A DNA stretch of 64,000 nucleotides from Diphasiastrum complanatum (taxonomy: Eukaryota; Streptophyta; Lycopodiopsida; Lycopodiales; Lycopodiaceae). Shown here one piece after another: positions 35,280 to 45,273 of this stretch. Made by a program: the position numbers and the translations under genes. Under the pieces are notes generated by a model that saw nothing but the letters and a program-made list of their open reading frames with translations, made no database searches and was not told where the DNA came from. The stretch's first letter is position 1, and each line of letters begins with the position of its first letter. Location of the stretch: the NCBI GenBank assembly GCA_029204225.1, contig CM055101.1, forward strand, positions 36,325,648 through 36,389,647, read 5' to 3'.

Positions 35280-36775
35280 ATTTCTCTAAAACAAGATTTG
35301 AATCATCAAAAAAGATGAAGTATGGCAAAAGTTATGGTTCTCTTTATTTCACATGTGTGAAATATTCCAAAAATGTCAAATTGGCTCAAATACAATCTAT
35401 TTGTATGAAACAATTTGTCTAGAACCTATAAATCTTGTCTACATCACATATAGATGAGATTGGTCAACTTCTGGATGATTTTTGTGATCATTTAAGCAAT
35501 AAATGACATGTACGCATGATTTGCCACAGGTCTAGGCGCCCTACCTACGACTCTTCAAAAGCTTATAACTTTTGATTGGCTTATCTAACTGTCATGATTC
35601 AAATTGCATCAGATTCTACACATTTCTAGCTTTCTAGTGGGCTAATTTGCTTGAAATTTCTCAAGTGAGAGAGAACCACCAAACTGAAAATGTGTGGATT
35701 TCACACGTGTCAGCACCTAAAATTCTGTACAGTACCTGATCTGGCCCATTCAATGTGGTTTGAAGTTCAGAATCTTCCTTCTCTTCATTACTAATGTTGG
35801 CTTGCTTGAATGGACTCTTCTTTTTGAACCAATTGGTGGTATAATGCCCCTTTTTGGCACAAAAAAAACACGATGTTTTTTTTCTTCTTCTTGGATGTGG
35901 AAGCTTGAGAGGACTCATCCTCTTCTCCTTTCTCGTTGGAAATAAGATTGTTCTTGCCTGAAGAAAATTGGTGTTGATTCTTACTTCTTGTCTTGTGCTT
36001 GTCTTTGGTAAAGAGAGCTTTATCATCAATGTTGAGAGACAGTCTCTCCATTTTCAAGTGTTTATACTCTTGTCTTGATTCTTCATAAATGAGCACACTT
36101 TGGAGTGCTTCCAAATTTGGTAGCTCCTCCTTAATGGCATAACTGTGAACAAGGTTGTCATATTCCTCCTTTAACCCATTAAGTATGACTTGAACAAGTT
36201 CATTTTGGTTGATGGAGTCTCCTATGCATGACAATTCTCTATGGAGGTCTTTAACTCTCATTACATAAGCTGAAGCACATTCATCACTCCTCTGTACACT
36301 TTGAAAAATTTGATTTCTTAGTGTTAGAAGTCTAGAAGTATTCTTTGCCTCATAGATAGACTTGAGAGTATCCCAAGCATCTTTGGCATTAGTACAAGCA
36401 CCAATCTTAAGATGTCATTTGAGACATTCATCTTAATATAATGCAAAGCTATCCTGGCTCTCATTTTGTACTTTGGAATTTCTTGAGGAATTTGTGGTTC
36501 TTCTTCAATGCCAAGTACAATATCCATCACGTCTTGTAGTATTAAGACAAATTCCATTCTAACCTTCCAAATTGAGTAATTGGAGGTTGACAATCTTTCA
36601 CTTGCTTCTAATAGAAAGACACCCATTGATGTCATAAAGAATGATGGAAATAAAAAAAGATGGATGAAAGAATCGCTTATCTTCTCACTATAGGAACCAA
36701 TCAAGGGTACAAAACCAAATCCTATGTAAGACTAAGCAAAAAACTGTGAGATGGATCTCTCTAGCTTGACATTCT
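35280..36775 (-). repeat. Tandem duplication (period about 1492 bp) of gag plus leader in element C
   Basis: The stretch from the leader (AAAACAAGATTTG at about 35288 and again at 36780) through the first two thirds of gag is present twice head-to-tail. In the upstream copy (36640-35775), gag runs to NISNEEKEDSELQT and then fuses into leader sequence near 35765. This copy also has a 5-bp deletion near 36405. The two copies differ at scattered positions, so the duplication is not recent. Only the downstream copy connects to pol. Confidence 0.85.
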
Positions 36776-37391
36776 CTCTAAAACAAGATTTGAATCATCA
36801 AAAAAGATGAAGTATGGCAAAAGTTATGGTTCTCTGAATTTCACACGTGTGAAATATTCCAAAAATGTCAAATTGACTCAAATACAATCTATTTGTATGA
36901 AACAATTTGCCTAGAACCTATAAATTTTGTCTAAATCACATATAGATGAGATTGTGTAGCGTCTGGATGATTTTTGTGATCATTCAAGCAATAAATGATG
37001 TACACACGATTTGCCACAGGTCTAGGCGCCCTACCTATGACTCTTCAAAAGCTTATAACTTTTGATTGGCTTATCCAACTGTCATGATTAAAATTGCATC
37101 AGATTCTACACATTTCTAGCTTTCTAGTGGGCTAATTTGCACTAAAAGTTTGAATTTAAGGTGAGAGAGAACCACCAATCTGAAAATGGGTGGATTTCAC
37201 ACGTGCCAGCACCTGAAATTCTGTACAGTACCTGATCTGGCTCATTCAATGTGGTTTGAAGCTCTAAATCACCAGAAAACTACAAACTAGCTAGAAGGTA
37301 GAATCTAGACAATTCCTAGCTTGAAATCTGATCAGACCTGCAAACTTTTTTATTAGATTTGCTTTTAAAACTTAGGTAGGCTCTGATACCA
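36776..37391 (-). mobile_element. Element C leader and PBS
   Basis: A non-coding leader between the 5' LTR and gag. GCTCTGATACCA (37380-37391) is the complement of the Met PBS and directly abuts the LTR at 37392. Copies of the palindrome TTCACACGTGTGAAA and variants lie at about 36840 and 37196, with counterparts in the duplicated leader at about 35350 and 35700. Confidence 0.85.
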
Positions 37392-37880
37392 TGCTGAAAT
37401 CACACGTGTGAGACGCCCTACACATGTATTTTTGATCTCCTAAGCCCAATAACACCATAAAGATCAGACTAGCATTGGTTGTCAATAGGAAAGCTGATCA
37501 TACAAGCAATATTATTGTGTTACAAGCAAGATCTGTTAACAAAACATGACTAAGCATCATAAATGCCTCTACTCGGCTAGAGAGAGAAAATAAGAAGTAT
37601 AAAACTCGTGGAGAGAGAGAGAGGGCACAAAGAGCTTGTCTCCAAATTTGCATTACACACAAATTTCATCATTTTCTCAATGAGAGTACATCACATATAT
37701 ATAGATCCATGGACTCTTCTCCTACTTTGAGTTGAATTGGAGTTGTGAATCCACCTCTCAAGCTATCTAGACTTATTCAAGCCACCTCACTATGACTAAA
37801 TGTGCCACCTAGTCTTTTCATGCATTAAATGTGGCATGTAAAGTACAAATGGCAATTCCTATGGTAGCTCAAGTTTCTAC
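37392..37880 (-). mobile_element. Element C 5' LTR, part 1 (interrupted by element A)
   Basis: It matches 30209-31075 (without the MITE). It is broken at TTTCTAC (37880), where element A is inserted, and resumes at 43747-43870. A TATATATA box lies near 37695 and the palindrome TCACACGTGTGA near 37400, just before the LTR end. Confidence 0.9.
37876..37880. repeat. Target-site duplication of element A (left copy)
   Basis: TCTAC precedes the left LTR of A and is repeated at 43742-43746 right after its right LTR. The uninterrupted sequence (TTTCTACTTCTACC) is seen in the other LTR of C, near 31076. Confidence 0.95.
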
Positions 37881-38533
37881 TGTGAAAAACTCAGATCCAA
37901 AAGATGCTAAAGTTTCATAAAGATCTTGGCCATGGAAGTTATGCACATCTAGATTGAAAAAATGATAGAAATTGTGATGTTAAGCATACTAAACATCAAC
38001 TAAACATCAAGATCTGATCATAAGCTTCCACAAACAGAAACTTGCTGTCCCTGTCCGTACTTCAGAGCCTACAACCTGCATTTCACACGTGTGAAGCCAT
38101 AGCAACAAAGAAATCACAATTCTAGTGGCTAGAATGCAAGATATGAACAAAAAAGTGAGAGAGAAGAAGATGGATCTTCAAAGAGCATAACATTCATTCA
38201 ATAGAATGAAAATGAGATGTGTACATACTCGTGGAGATGGCTATTTATAGCAGCCATAGTGCCTCTTGGCCACTTGTCTTATGATAGGCTAAAATTGGGG
38301 TCCAATAGGATTCACCCATCTACCTAGAAATTTGGTCAAATAGGAATGCACCAAATTATGAGCCAATAGAAGAGCTCCACACTCGACCTCCTCTAATTAA
38401 TGTGACCTCAAAAGTAGTGTACACATACTTTGGGCCTCTACATACATGTATGAACCTATCTCTAACTTTTATTTGGCCATAGGCCTACAAAATCTCAAGT
38501 TAGAAAAATACTACTAGTTGACAATTTTTCACA
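37881..38533 (-). mobile_element. Element A 3' LTR (653 bp)
   Basis: Ends are TGTGAAAA...TTTTTCACA on both strands. Compared by eye with 43089-43741, the only difference found is at 38504 (A) versus 43712 (G). TATAAATA on the minus strand lies near 38242-38249 and the palindrome TTCACACGTGTGAA near 38092. The pol frame's stop codon lies in its first bases. Confidence 0.97.
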
Positions 38534-41500
38534 CTCCCTCTTCAACTAGTTTTAGCATAGATTTAGAAAGTACACCAAGACTTGTTCTATGCTTGAAAAA
38601 TAAGTCCTTTCCCAATGCTTTGGTAAAGATATCAGCCACACATTCCTTTGATGGGACATGTTCAAGCTTGATCTCTTTTGCCAACACTTGTTCTCTCACA
38701 AAATGGTAAGCCACCTCGATATGTTTGCTCCTTGCATGGAAAACCGGATTGCTTGCTAGACTTTGGGCTGAAAGGTTGTCACAAAAGATGATTGGACTCT
38801 CTGAAAAATCCAGCAAATGAAGCTCCATAATCATCCTCTTGATCCACACCATCTCCTTTGTGCATGATGTCAAAGCTTTGTACTCGGCCTCACTAGAAGA
38901 AAGTGATATAGTTGCTTGTTTCTTCGACATCCATGAGATAGCTCCATCACCTATGAAAATAGCATGTGCATTTATGGATTTTCTATCCATAAGGTCTCCT
39001 GCAAAATCTGAATCTGAAAAACCAAATAAGTTAGGTGATGAGCCTCTATAAACAATGCCAAAATCTTTTGTTCCCGAGATGTATCTCAAGATCCTCTTTC
39101 CTAGTTTCCAATGTTCTATGCTAGGATCTTGCATGAATTGGCTTAATCTACCAACACAATAAGATAAATCAGGTCTTGTGATGGTTAGATATATAAGAGA
39201 ACCTATTAGCTTCCTATAGAGAGTAATGTCCTCGAAGGATCTTTCATTACCTCTTATAGTTAGCTTTACATGTGATTCCATAGGTGTATCAATAGGATTT
39301 GCATCTACCATATGAAATCTATTGAGAATAGAAATAGCATACTTCTCTTGTGAAATAAAAGTGATTTGAGAAGTTCTAATTACTTCTATTCCTAAGATAT
39401 AGCTCAAAAGACCAAGATCATGCACTTCAAATTCCTTTTTTAGTGCTTTCTTGATATCTTCTATATCTTCCTTGTTCCCTCCACTTAAAATAATGTCATC
39501 CACATAAATTAGAAGGATTGTAACATCATTAGCACTAATTCTAAAGTAAAGTGAATGATCATACTCACTCATAGTGAAGTTTTGAGAAAGTAGAAAAGAG
39601 TTAAGCCTAGCATACCAACTCCTTGGTGCTTGCTTAAGACCATACAAACTTTTTTGTAGAAAACACACATGATTAGGCTTGCTATGAGAAACATAGCTCT
39701 CGGGTTGCTCCATGTAGACTTCCTCTTCAAGATCACCATTCAAGAAAGCATTAGAAATGTCTAATTGCCAAAGATCCCATCCATAAAGAGTTGCAAGGGA
39801 AATGATTACTCTTATGCTCACCATCTTTGCCACGGGTGCAAAGGTTTCCTCATAGTCAATGCCATGCTCTTGAGCATAACCTTTAGCCACCAACCTTGCC
39901 TTCAACTTGTTGATAGATCCATCTTGATTTGTCTTTACCTTGAAGATCCATTTGCATCCAATTGCACTTTTGCCCTTTGGAAGCTCCACCAATCTCCATG
40001 TGTTGTTCTTCATAAGTGCTTCAAACTCAAGATCCATTGCTTGGATCCATTCCTCTTTTTGCCTTGCTTCATCTACACATGAAGGTACATCAAAAGAAGT
40101 TAGGAAAGCATAGTTGGATCCATCCACCACTTGCTTACCTTTGCCATCATAAGTGAGCCTTGAGGGTTTCACTTTATGCCTTGGAGTTCTCCTTGGAATT
40201 TGACTTGAAGAGGCTTCTTCAACATCCACATCCAATGTGTCATCAACTCCATTGTCATCAAGCACATTAGTTGCAACAACACCATCATCACTTGAAACAA
40301 CTTTTGGAATGTTACTTTCATCAAAAATGACATCCCTACTTGTGAACACTTTCTTGATTGAAGGAACATAAATCCTATATGCTTTGCTTACTTCACTATA
40401 ACCAACAAAAATGCCCTTTCTTGAAGATGGATCCTCCTTAGTTCTATCATCAAGAGTAATGTTGAAGTAGCAAATGCATCCAAAAGTTCTTAGAAACTTG
40501 ACATTAGGCTTCATACCAAACAAAGCTTCAAAAGGGGTTTTTCCTTCCAATACAACACTTGGCCATCTATTGCATAGGAAATTTGCACACAACAAAGCAT
40601 CACTCCAAAAAGGTTTAGGAAGATTAGCATTCAATCTCATTGCCTTTGCACTCTCACACAAGGTTCTATTCTTCCTCTCGGCCACTCCATTTTGTTGTGG
40701 TGTTCTTGGACATGTGTACTCCCTCTTGATCCCATGCTCATCGCAAAAGGCTTTGAATTTGTTAGAAATGTATTCACCACCATTGTCGCTCCTCAAGCAT
40801 TTGATTTTGGTTGTAAATTGAGTCTCAATAGCAACTTTGAACTTGACAAACACATCAAACACCTCATCCTTGCTCTTTAGTAGATAAACCCAACAAAATC
40901 TACTAAAATCATCAATGAAAGTTACATACATCTTAGCACCTCCATTGCTAATTGTAGTAACACCATGAATATCCGAATGCAAGAGAGAAAAAGGCATCTT
41001 AGATCTAGATATAGATCTAGTATATGGCAATCTATGTGATTTAGACAAAGCACATTCTTCACAAACATGATTCAAGCAAGTAAGAGACTTGGGAAGTCCC
41101 CTTACTACCTCCTTTTTGGCTATTACCTCCAAGGCCTTGTAGTTGAGATGTCCCATCCTTTTATGCCATACCTCTTGAATTGACATTTGTTCATTTGCCA
41201 TGCATCCAACTTGGTTAGCAACAACACATGCATCAAGCTTGAACAATTTCCCTTGCCTTTTCCCTTTTGCAATGATACTACACCCCTTTTTGATCAAGCA
41301 AGCATCACCATCAAACTCAACTTTGAATCCTTTGTCAAGCATTTGGCTTACACTAAGTAAGTTCTTGGTAATGGATGGAATGAGCAAAACATCTTTCAAT
41401 TCTATATTCCTATTTGTAGAAAGTGAAATAGGAATTGTGCCAATCCCCTTGATTGCACACTCACCATCATTTGCGGTATAGATTACCTTCCTATCACCAT

Positions 41501-42479
41501 CAAATGCCATTAAAGATGAAAAATACTCTTTATGATATGTCATATGAGAAGTGGCTCCACTATCAATCCACCAAGGATCAATGTCTCCATGATTAGCCAA
41601 CAAGCAAGATGACATAACAAAAGCATCATTTGAAAGAAGCTCATCCCCACCCTCATCAATAGTTAGATTGGTTTGCTTTTCCCCTTGATCCCTCTTTTTC
41701 TTAAAACAATCACTAGCAAAATGCCCTTTGACTCCACAATAGAAACATTTTAGCTTAGATCTATCCTTCTTTTTGCCAAAAGTAGAGTGCTCACCTTGGT
41801 CTTGCCCTTTAGACCAATTGCTTTTACCTTTGCCCTTGAACTTGCCTTTAGAGAACATTGCCTCCTCTTCTCCTCCTTGAGATGTAGAAGATGCTCCCAC
41901 TCTTGCTTGCAACCTGAATTCTTCAGCCAACAAGACCTCTTGCAAGTCTCCAACACTTGGTAAACATTTTTGGATAGCATAACTTTGAACAAGATTAGCA
42001 TGATCATCCAACAAGCCATTGAGAATCACTTGAACAAGCTCCTCATTATTTATGCCATCATTAATGCATGCTAACTCATCATTCAATGCTTTAACTCTCA
42101 AAACAAAAGCATGTCCACTCTCACTCTTCTTTTGCATACAAGAAAAGATTTGCCTTCTTAAAGTCAACACTCTAGAAGTAGACTTGGATTCATAAACCTT
42201 CTTCAAGGCTTCCCAAGCTTCACTAGATGATGTGCACTTACCAACCTCTTTGATAAGCTCATTTGTCACATTCATCTTGATCATGTGAAGGGCTTTCTTT
42301 GCCCTCTTGTCATACCTCAATTGTTCTTGAGGTGCCAAAGGTCTCTCCTCCACACCTACAACAATATCCATCAACTCATTCATCTCAAGCAAAGACTCCA
42401 TCCTTACTTTCCAAGTAGAATAGTTGAGGGAGGTAAGCCTATCATTGCTTTCCAACATGTAGCCTCCATTTGTAGCCAT
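38529..42479 (-). CDS. Element A complete copia gag-pol polyprotein (1316 aa)
   Basis: This is one uninterrupted frame from ATG 42479. Domains in order are UBN2 gag (about 1-200), CCHC knuckle (CFYCGVKGHFASDC, about 245-258), aspartic protease (WWIDSGATSHMT, about 304), GAG-pre-integrase (VWHKRMGHL), integrase (HSDIHG about 500, LRSDNGGEY, NGVAERKNRT about 600), RT (KARLVAKGYAQ about 850, LDISNAFLNGDLEEEVY, YVDDIILSGG about 990) and RNase H (DSDFAGD about 1156, SSSEAEYKAL, ECVADIFTKALGKD). All catalytic signatures are present and no lesion was seen. The last codons GTG-TGA use the first bases of the 3' LTR. With nearly identical LTRs and an intact target duplication, this is a potentially active element. 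Confidence 0.97.
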   Translation of the reverse strand: MATNGGYMLESNDRLTSLNYSTWKVRMESLLEMNELMDIVVGVEERPLAPQEQLRYDKRAKKALHMIKMNVTNELIKEVGKCTSSSEAWEALKKVYESKSTSRVLTLRRQIFSCMQKKSESGHAFVLRVKALNDELACINDGINNEELVQVILNGLLDDHANLVQSYAIQKCLPSVGDLQEVLLAEEFRLQARVGASSTSQGGEEEAMFSKGKFKGKGKSNWSKGQDQGEHSTFGKKKDRSKLKCFYCGVKGHFASDCFKKKRDQGEKQTNLTIDEGGDELLSNDAFVMSSCLLANHGDIDPWWIDSGATSHMTYHKEYFSSLMAFDGDRKVIYTANDGECAIKGIGTIPISLSTNRNIELKDVLLIPSITKNLLSVSQMLDKGFKVEFDGDACLIKKGCSIIAKGKRQGKLFKLDACVVANQVGCMANEQMSIQEVWHKRMGHLNYKALEVIAKKEVVRGLPKSLTCLNHVCEECALSKSHRLPYTRSISRSKMPFSLLHSDIHGVTTISNGGAKMYVTFIDDFSRFCWVYLLKSKDEVFDVFVKFKVAIETQFTTKIKCLRSDNGGEYISNKFKAFCDEHGIKREYTCPRTPQQNGVAERKNRTLCESAKAMRLNANLPKPFWSDALLCANFLCNRWPSVVLEGKTPFEALFGMKPNVKFLRTFGCICYFNITLDDRTKEDPSSRKGIFVGYSEVSKAYRIYVPSIKKVFTSRDVIFDESNIPKVVSSDDGVVATNVLDDNGVDDTLDVDVEEASSSQIPRRTPRHKVKPSRLTYDGKGKQVVDGSNYAFLTSFDVPSCVDEARQKEEWIQAMDLEFEALMKNNTWRLVELPKGKSAIGCKWIFKVKTNQDGSINKLKARLVAKGYAQEHGIDYEETFAPVAKMVSIRVIISLATLYGWDLWQLDISNAFLNGDLEEEVYMEQPESYVSHSKPNHVCFLQKSLYGLKQAPRSWYARLNSFLLSQNFTMSEYDHSLYFRISANDVTILLIYVDDIILSGGNKEDIEDIKKALKKEFEVHDLGLLSYILGIEVIRTSQITFISQEKYAISILNRFHMVDANPIDTPMESHVKLTIRGNERSFEDITLYRKLIGSLIYLTITRPDLSYCVGRLSQFMQDPSIEHWKLGKRILRYISGTKDFGIVYRGSSPNLFGFSDSDFAGDLMDRKSINAHAIFIGDGAISWMSKKQATISLSSSEAEYKALTSCTKEMVWIKRMIMELHLLDFSESPIIFCDNLSAQSLASNPVFHARSKHIEVAYHFVREQVLAKEIKLEHVPSKECVADIFTKALGKDLFFKHRTSLGVLSKSMLKLVEEGV

Positions 42480-43088
42480 GTTGCAATGATTGATCTCTGA
42501 TCTTTGACCTGTTCCAATGCACTAAGCACTCTCTTGAATCAACAAATGAAACACAAGAAGAAATCACAAAGATTTGGAACCTAAAACCTTACTTTTTCTC
42601 TCTTTTCCTCACTTTTTCCTCAATTTTAGCCACTAGTTTTATGATTTCTTGATCAAACCAAGACCAAACCTCAATATACTTGTTTTTCCCTCACTCCTAA
42701 GATTGAAATACACTCTTGAATCATTCAGCAAACTGAAAATCAGAGGGTTACATCAATTTTGAAGTTTTTGACATGAAGAAGCAAGAAATTGAATCAAAAA
42801 ACTATATGCTAGAATGGAAAACTAATAGGATCTTGTTGGATCTTGCATCTCCCTCTTTCCAAAACAAATTTTGTCTCCTTATTCTGATAAGTACAGAGGG
42901 AATTCGCCCTACTTCAATTGAAATGCATACAAATGATGTTTTGATCACAAAGATCCAATTTCTACACATAAATCAACAAGATTTTTAGCTAGAAACTTGA
43001 TTGGAATGCTACAAAAGCAAACTCGCCCACAAATCTCTTCTAAATCTGGCAAAACCTGCACATTTGGCCGCCTAATGCTCTGATACCA
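42480..43088 (-). mobile_element. Element A leader and PBS
   Basis: A non-coding leader of about 600 nt. The PBS complement GCTCTGATACCA (43077-43088) abuts the 5' LTR. Small frames here are not supported. Confidence 0.9.
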
Positions 43089-43741
43089 TGTGAAAAACTC
43101 AGATCCAAAAGATGCTAAAGTTTCATAAAGATCTTGGCCATGGAAGTTATGCACATCTAGATTGAAAAAATGATAGAAATTGTGATGTTAAGCATACTAA
43201 ACATCAACTAAACATCAAGATCTGATCATAAGCTTCCACAAACAGAAACTTGCTGTCCCTGTCCGTACTTCAGAGCCTACAACCTGCATTTCACACGTGT
43301 GAAGCCATAGCAACAAAGAAATCACAATTCTAGTGGCTAGAATGCAAGATATGAACAAAAAAGTGAGAGAGAAGAAGATGGATCTTCAAAGAGCATAACA
43401 TTCATTCAATAGAATGAAAATGAGATGTGTACATACTCGTGGAGATGGCTATTTATAGCAGCCATAGTGCCTCTTGGCCACTTGTCTTATGATAGGCTAA
43501 AATTGGGGTCCAATAGGATTCACCCATCTACCTAGAAATTTGGTCAAATAGGAATGCACCAAATTATGAGCCAATAGAAGAGCTCCACACTCGACCTCCT
43601 CTAATTAATGTGACCTCAAAAGTAGTGTACACATACTTTGGGCCTCTACATACATGTATGAACCTATCTCTAACTTTTATTTGGCCATAGGCCTACAAAA
43701 TCTCAAGTTAGGAAAATACTACTAGTTGACAATTTTTCACA
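43089..43741 (-). mobile_element. Element A 5' LTR (653 bp)
   Basis: It has the same length and nearly the same sequence as 37881-38533. The minus-strand promoter TATAAATA is at 43450-43457. The 14-bp palindrome TTCACACGTGTGAA is at about 43290-43303, roughly 150 nt downstream, so it lies in transcribed R/U5. Confidence 0.97.
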
Positions 43742-43746
43742 TCTAC

Positions 43747-43870
43747 TTCTACCTACCTTGAATATTTTATTCTAAGATGGGTCTTTACTAAGCCAAAAGA
43801 ACTCAATTCATCTTTGGCATTTTTAGAACCCATACTCACAACATTAAATAGATTTTTCAATATTTTGACA
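43747..43870 (-). mobile_element. Element C 5' LTR, part 2
   Basis: This continues the C LTR after element A and ends AATATTTTGACA at 43870, equal to the end at 31200. The next bases, GATTT (43871-43875), are the right copy of the C target duplication. Confidence 0.9.
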
Positions 43871-43875
43871 GATTT

Positions 43876-44018
43876 GGCCGATTTTTGGATCATTGGATCA
43901 GCTTAAGTGGTGGCTTATAGATTGCATATCAAATTTTCAGCATTTGCATGTAGATTTGGAATAGTCAATTTTTTTGTGATTTTGTCAAAACCCTAATTTT
44001 GATTGGATCTCTAGATAG
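43876..44018 (+). mobile_element. Remainder of the inverted leader segment of element B
   Basis: It continues directly from 30208 once C is removed and is the reverse complement of about 12515-12660 (phrases AGCATTTGCATGTAGAT and AAAACCCTAATTT). It ends at TAGATAGTGAAG, where minus-orientation LTR-like sequence begins. Confidence 0.75.
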
Positions 44019-44029
44019 TGAAGTTAGAA

Positions 44030-44268
44030 AGAGAAATACACTATCAATCTCACCAATGTAGAAAAATCAGCATCTACACACTATTCAAATTGAATCTACT
44101 CAAACTCACATTCTAACTTTTCCACACTTTCAAAAAGTGTTTATTCAAATGAAATTTAGACTAATGAACTTTGAAAAGTCAACCTCTAAGTCTAAAACAA
44201 GTTTTGGCCTCAATATGCCAAATATGGAAATATAGCAAAATGTGATGAAACTAGTTGAATCTTTCACA
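44030..44268 (-). mobile_element. Remnant of element B 5' LTR
   Basis: It matches 26081-26183 and parts of 12878-13518 in minus orientation and ends CTTTCACA at 44268. An internal deletion joins CATCTACACAC to TATTCAAATTGAATC. This is the outer right end of the three-element nest. Confidence 0.8.
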
Positions 44269-44329
44269 CTTGGTGTACTTTTTTATTTTATATTTATTGA
44301 CTAGAAACTCAAGACATAAAATGAATTAA

Positions 44330-44570
44330 ATATGTTGCAGATGGATTTGTTCAAAAGAAATTCATGAGCTAGATCTTCGTAAGAGACATGAAGATATGGT
44401 GGAGATTGTGTGCATGTTTGAGAGATATTTTTCTACTTCCATCATGGACTCACAAGTGCATCTATTAGTGCACTTGGTTGAAGAAGGTTCTATTGCAGGT
44501 CCAGTGTACATGAATATCTCTTTTATGTTAGTGAAATTTTACACCAAAAACTACATGTTGGATTTCTATA
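44330..44570 (+). pseudogene. CACTA (En/Spm) transposon DUF4218 relic
   Basis: The plus frame reads KEIHELDLRKRHEDMVEIVC, then MFERYFSTSIMDSQVHLLVH, LVEEGSIAGPVY. It matches the DUF4218 layout that follows TNP2-type transposases in plant CACTA elements (..ETLC.LE..FPPAFFDVM.HL..HL..E...GGPV). It is preceded by TATGTTGCAG, a plausible splice acceptor. No TNP2 core or CACTA ends were found, so it is a fragment. Confidence 0.7.
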
Positions 44571-44679
44571 TTCTCCATTTTTTTATCTCGTTGCTAATCT
44601 AGATCCTTCCATTCTATATGTAAATATTTGTACAAACGTATAGTCTGCAAAAATATTATATGTCTAAAAATATGTTTTT

Positions 44680-45273
44680 GAAGTCAGGCGCCGCAAAAGT
44701 CCCTTCTTGTGGTTTGTTATGGCCCTTCAACAAAGTTCATTATGTCTCACAAAGGCCCTGCAAGAAAGTCGCTTGTGATTAGTTGCGAGCGCGGTTCCTA
44801 AAGTCCTACAAGAGGGAGACCGCAAAGGTCCCATAAAAGCAACGCTTGGTATATCTAGCGGTTGCTAGTTGCAAGGCCCCGAAATGAATGACCATAAGGT
44901 CTCACAAGAGGCTTCACTTGCAATCTGCAGCGCTGGATCTAAATGGTCATCACGACTTGTAGTAGTTGTGTTTCCAAGGGAGCTCCTACCTCCCTTTACT
45001 TTCAAATTCAAATATTTGGTGGGAAAGGACCCTCCAATCACTAACTTGACTTTTAAGCCTCTAAACTTATTTTCTTGCATAAATAGCCTTAATGTCTCTT
45101 TATTGTTATCTATTAGATCAAATAACAACGTGATCACTAGCTTGGACTTACACACTCAGGGTGCCAAATCCCTCTCACTTATTAACTAGGATTAGGATTG
45201 TCTTGAGATCCGCAAACCCTCCACCAGTATCCCCCGCCAAAATTGGTGGCGGTCCCACGACACTTGCCTCAAC
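44680..45273 (-). mobile_element. Element D 3' LTR remnant
   Basis: Its right part (about 45060-45273) is a diverged direct repeat of 46900-47099. Both contain GTGATCA..(G)TTGGACTTACACA and GGGTGCCAAAT, and both end in a CCCAC(G/A)ACA boundary. The left portion is GC-richer with repeated CGCAAA(A/G)GTCCC phrases, as in the right copy. The left edge is unclear. Confidence 0.5.

Noticed and set aside
44865-45189. Overlapping ORFs on both strands
   Set aside because: The region is repeated in the D LTR (46880-47099) where the frames are not conserved.
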